From Chlamydiia bacterium (lineage in GTDB: Bacteria; Chlamydiota; Chlamydiia; Chlamydiales; SM23-39), in the NCBI GenBank assembly GCA_016194825.1, contig JACQAR010000053.1, positions 1 through 14,630 of the forward strand: 14,630 nt of DNA. Reading direction: 5' to 3'. Shown in pieces: positions 14,173 through 14,630 of this stretch. Both the position numbers and the translations under genes were made by a program. The notes beneath the pieces are model-generated. The model searched no databases, had not been told where the DNA came from, and saw nothing but the letters and a program-made list of their open reading frames with translations. Position 1 is the stretch's first letter; every line of letters begins with the position of its first letter.

Positions 14173-14630
14173 TCACGTTCTGGAACTGCAGGTACCCCTG
14201 CATCTGGAAGTTGGCATTGAACTCAACACCATGACTGGCACCTGTCCCACTGCTCGATCCGGCGGCACAGTTCACGAAGGTAAATGTATTGTTAGGACTT
14301 GTGCTGTTAAATGTGACGCTCGTTCCTGTCGTGACGTAGACGCCGTGGTTGCTACCGCCGAGGCCTGTGCCGCCGATACCAGTGACATTGATAGTAGCGG
14401 TGTTGTTGTTGGCGACACCAGCGACAAAAGCTCCGGCAATCTCAACGCCGTAGTTGCCACTGCCCGCGCTGTTATAGACACCACCACCTGTACCCGTGAG
14501 TGTTAAAGTGCCTGTATCTCCTACTTGGAAAGTTCCGGCATTCAAAATACCCACTTCAGTTGAGCCTGTACCTAAACTACCGGCAACAATAGTCAACCTT
14601 CCGGTGCCTGCGTTGCCCACGGTGCCTCCG
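11347..14630 (-). repeat. 1194-bp in-frame tandem macro-repeats
   Basis: Equivalent bases recur at 11347, 12541 and 13735, a spacing of 1194 bp (398 codons) both times, and again at 14624, 889 bp later. The shortfall of 305 equals two missing blocks of 162 and 143 bp in the last copy. Copies are 11347-12540, 12541-13734 and 13735-14623, with a fourth starting at the edge. Differences between copies fall largely on third codon positions, so the protein repeat is kept. Each unit consists of two related halves: the (C)CTAAACT/CCTAAGC anchor for AGSLG lies at 10690, 11294, 11900, 12488, 13094 and 13682, alternating 606 and 588 bp, with a divergent first step of 604. Confidence 0.93.
14117..14630 (-). 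CDS. Upstream part of the giant repeat protein, frame-broken at 14128 and cut by window edge
   Basis: This frame is open to the right edge and encodes the same repeats as the main part: GGTVGNAGTGRLTIVAGSLGTGSTEVGILN, GTFQVGDTGTLTLTGTGGGVY, GIGGTGLGGSNHGVYV, FVNCAAGSSSG and NIIGGSG-like NVIGGSGTQNNHGVQIN. It then ends abruptly in RYG-stop at 14117. In the intact copy one unit to the left, VQIN is followed by TGVLVSGSSINGVDIV and about 30 more residues before GSLGSGSNEIG; here 143 bases are missing between 14128 and 14129, which moves the frame. The GTG at 14620 is internal, so the true start and any signal peptide lie beyond the window. Either the gene is truncated or shifted in this strain, or the assembly is wrong in the repeat. 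Confidence 0.8.
   Translation of the reverse strand, partial: GGTVGNAGTGRLTIVAGSLGTGSTEVGILNAGTFQVGDTGTLTLTGTGGGVYNSAGSGNYGVEIAGAFVAGVANNNTATINVTGIGGTGLGGSNHGVYVTTGTSVTFNSTSPNNTFTFVNCAAGSSSGTGASHGVEFNANFQMQGYLQFQNVIGGSGTQNNHGVQINRYG

Noticed and set aside
12061..14506. Repeated plus-strand frames within the macro-repeats with near-identical His/Thr/Val-rich products
   Set aside because: Their similarity simply mirrors the DNA repeats on the coding strand. None has a convincing ribosome site or stable domain.
11347..14630. CRISPR-like array or satellite DNA
   Set aside because: Units are hundreds of bases long, contiguous, in frame and coding; there are no short repeats with unique spacers.

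Overview
The window looks like a piece of a Chlamydiota (Parachlamydiales-like) chromosome. It starts inside dapB and ends inside a giant repetitive gene. The assignment rests on kdsA being followed directly by a short membrane-anchored LptC/OstA-type gene, the order known from Chlamydia (CT655-CT654), and on a glycosyltransferase of the kind found in environmental chlamydiae. It is an inference from gene order and protein character, with no 16S or other marker in view.

Region 1 (1-3383, + strand) is an envelope-precursor cluster: the end of dapB (diaminopimelate/lysine pathway), kdsA (KDO-8-phosphate synthase, for LPS core), an lptC-like LPS-transport gene and a GT10 (alpha-fucosyltransferase family) gene that overlaps lptC by four bases. 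Between kdsA and lptC lies an unusual quasi-palindrome: the 3' end of kdsA and its flank reappear in inverted orientation just in front of lptC and supply the lptC start region. It also carries a perfect 50-bp tandem duplication.

Region 2 (3384-5412) is visibly more AT-rich. It holds an orphan protein gene (+ strand) converging on a leftward three-gene toxin-antitoxin-like operon: a RelE/HigB-like toxin, an HTH antitoxin of the HI1419/HI1420 type, and a third overlapping gene with a HicB-like front half and a basic GRPKG segment.

Region 3 (5413-14630, - strand) is a giant, secreted-looking beta-helical protein (at least 2,600 residues in view, start beyond the right edge) followed six bases later by a secreted C39-like cysteine peptidase. 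The protein has a regular Gly/Ser/Asn/Thr repeat array (1194-bp units, each made of two related halves of 588 and 606 bp), then FHA-like beta-strand repeats, then a Pro/Cys-rich tail without an autotransporter barrel. In the copy nearest the right edge, two segments (162 and 143 bp) are missing relative to its neighbours. The second loss breaks the reading frame near 14128, so the gene is either broken there or misassembled.

There is no gene-free stretch above 300 bases. No tRNA, rRNA, CRISPR array or transposase gene was seen. The strongest candidates for something undescribed are the repeat-protein/peptidase pair, the three-gene TA-like operon, and the inverted duplication controlling the start of lptC.
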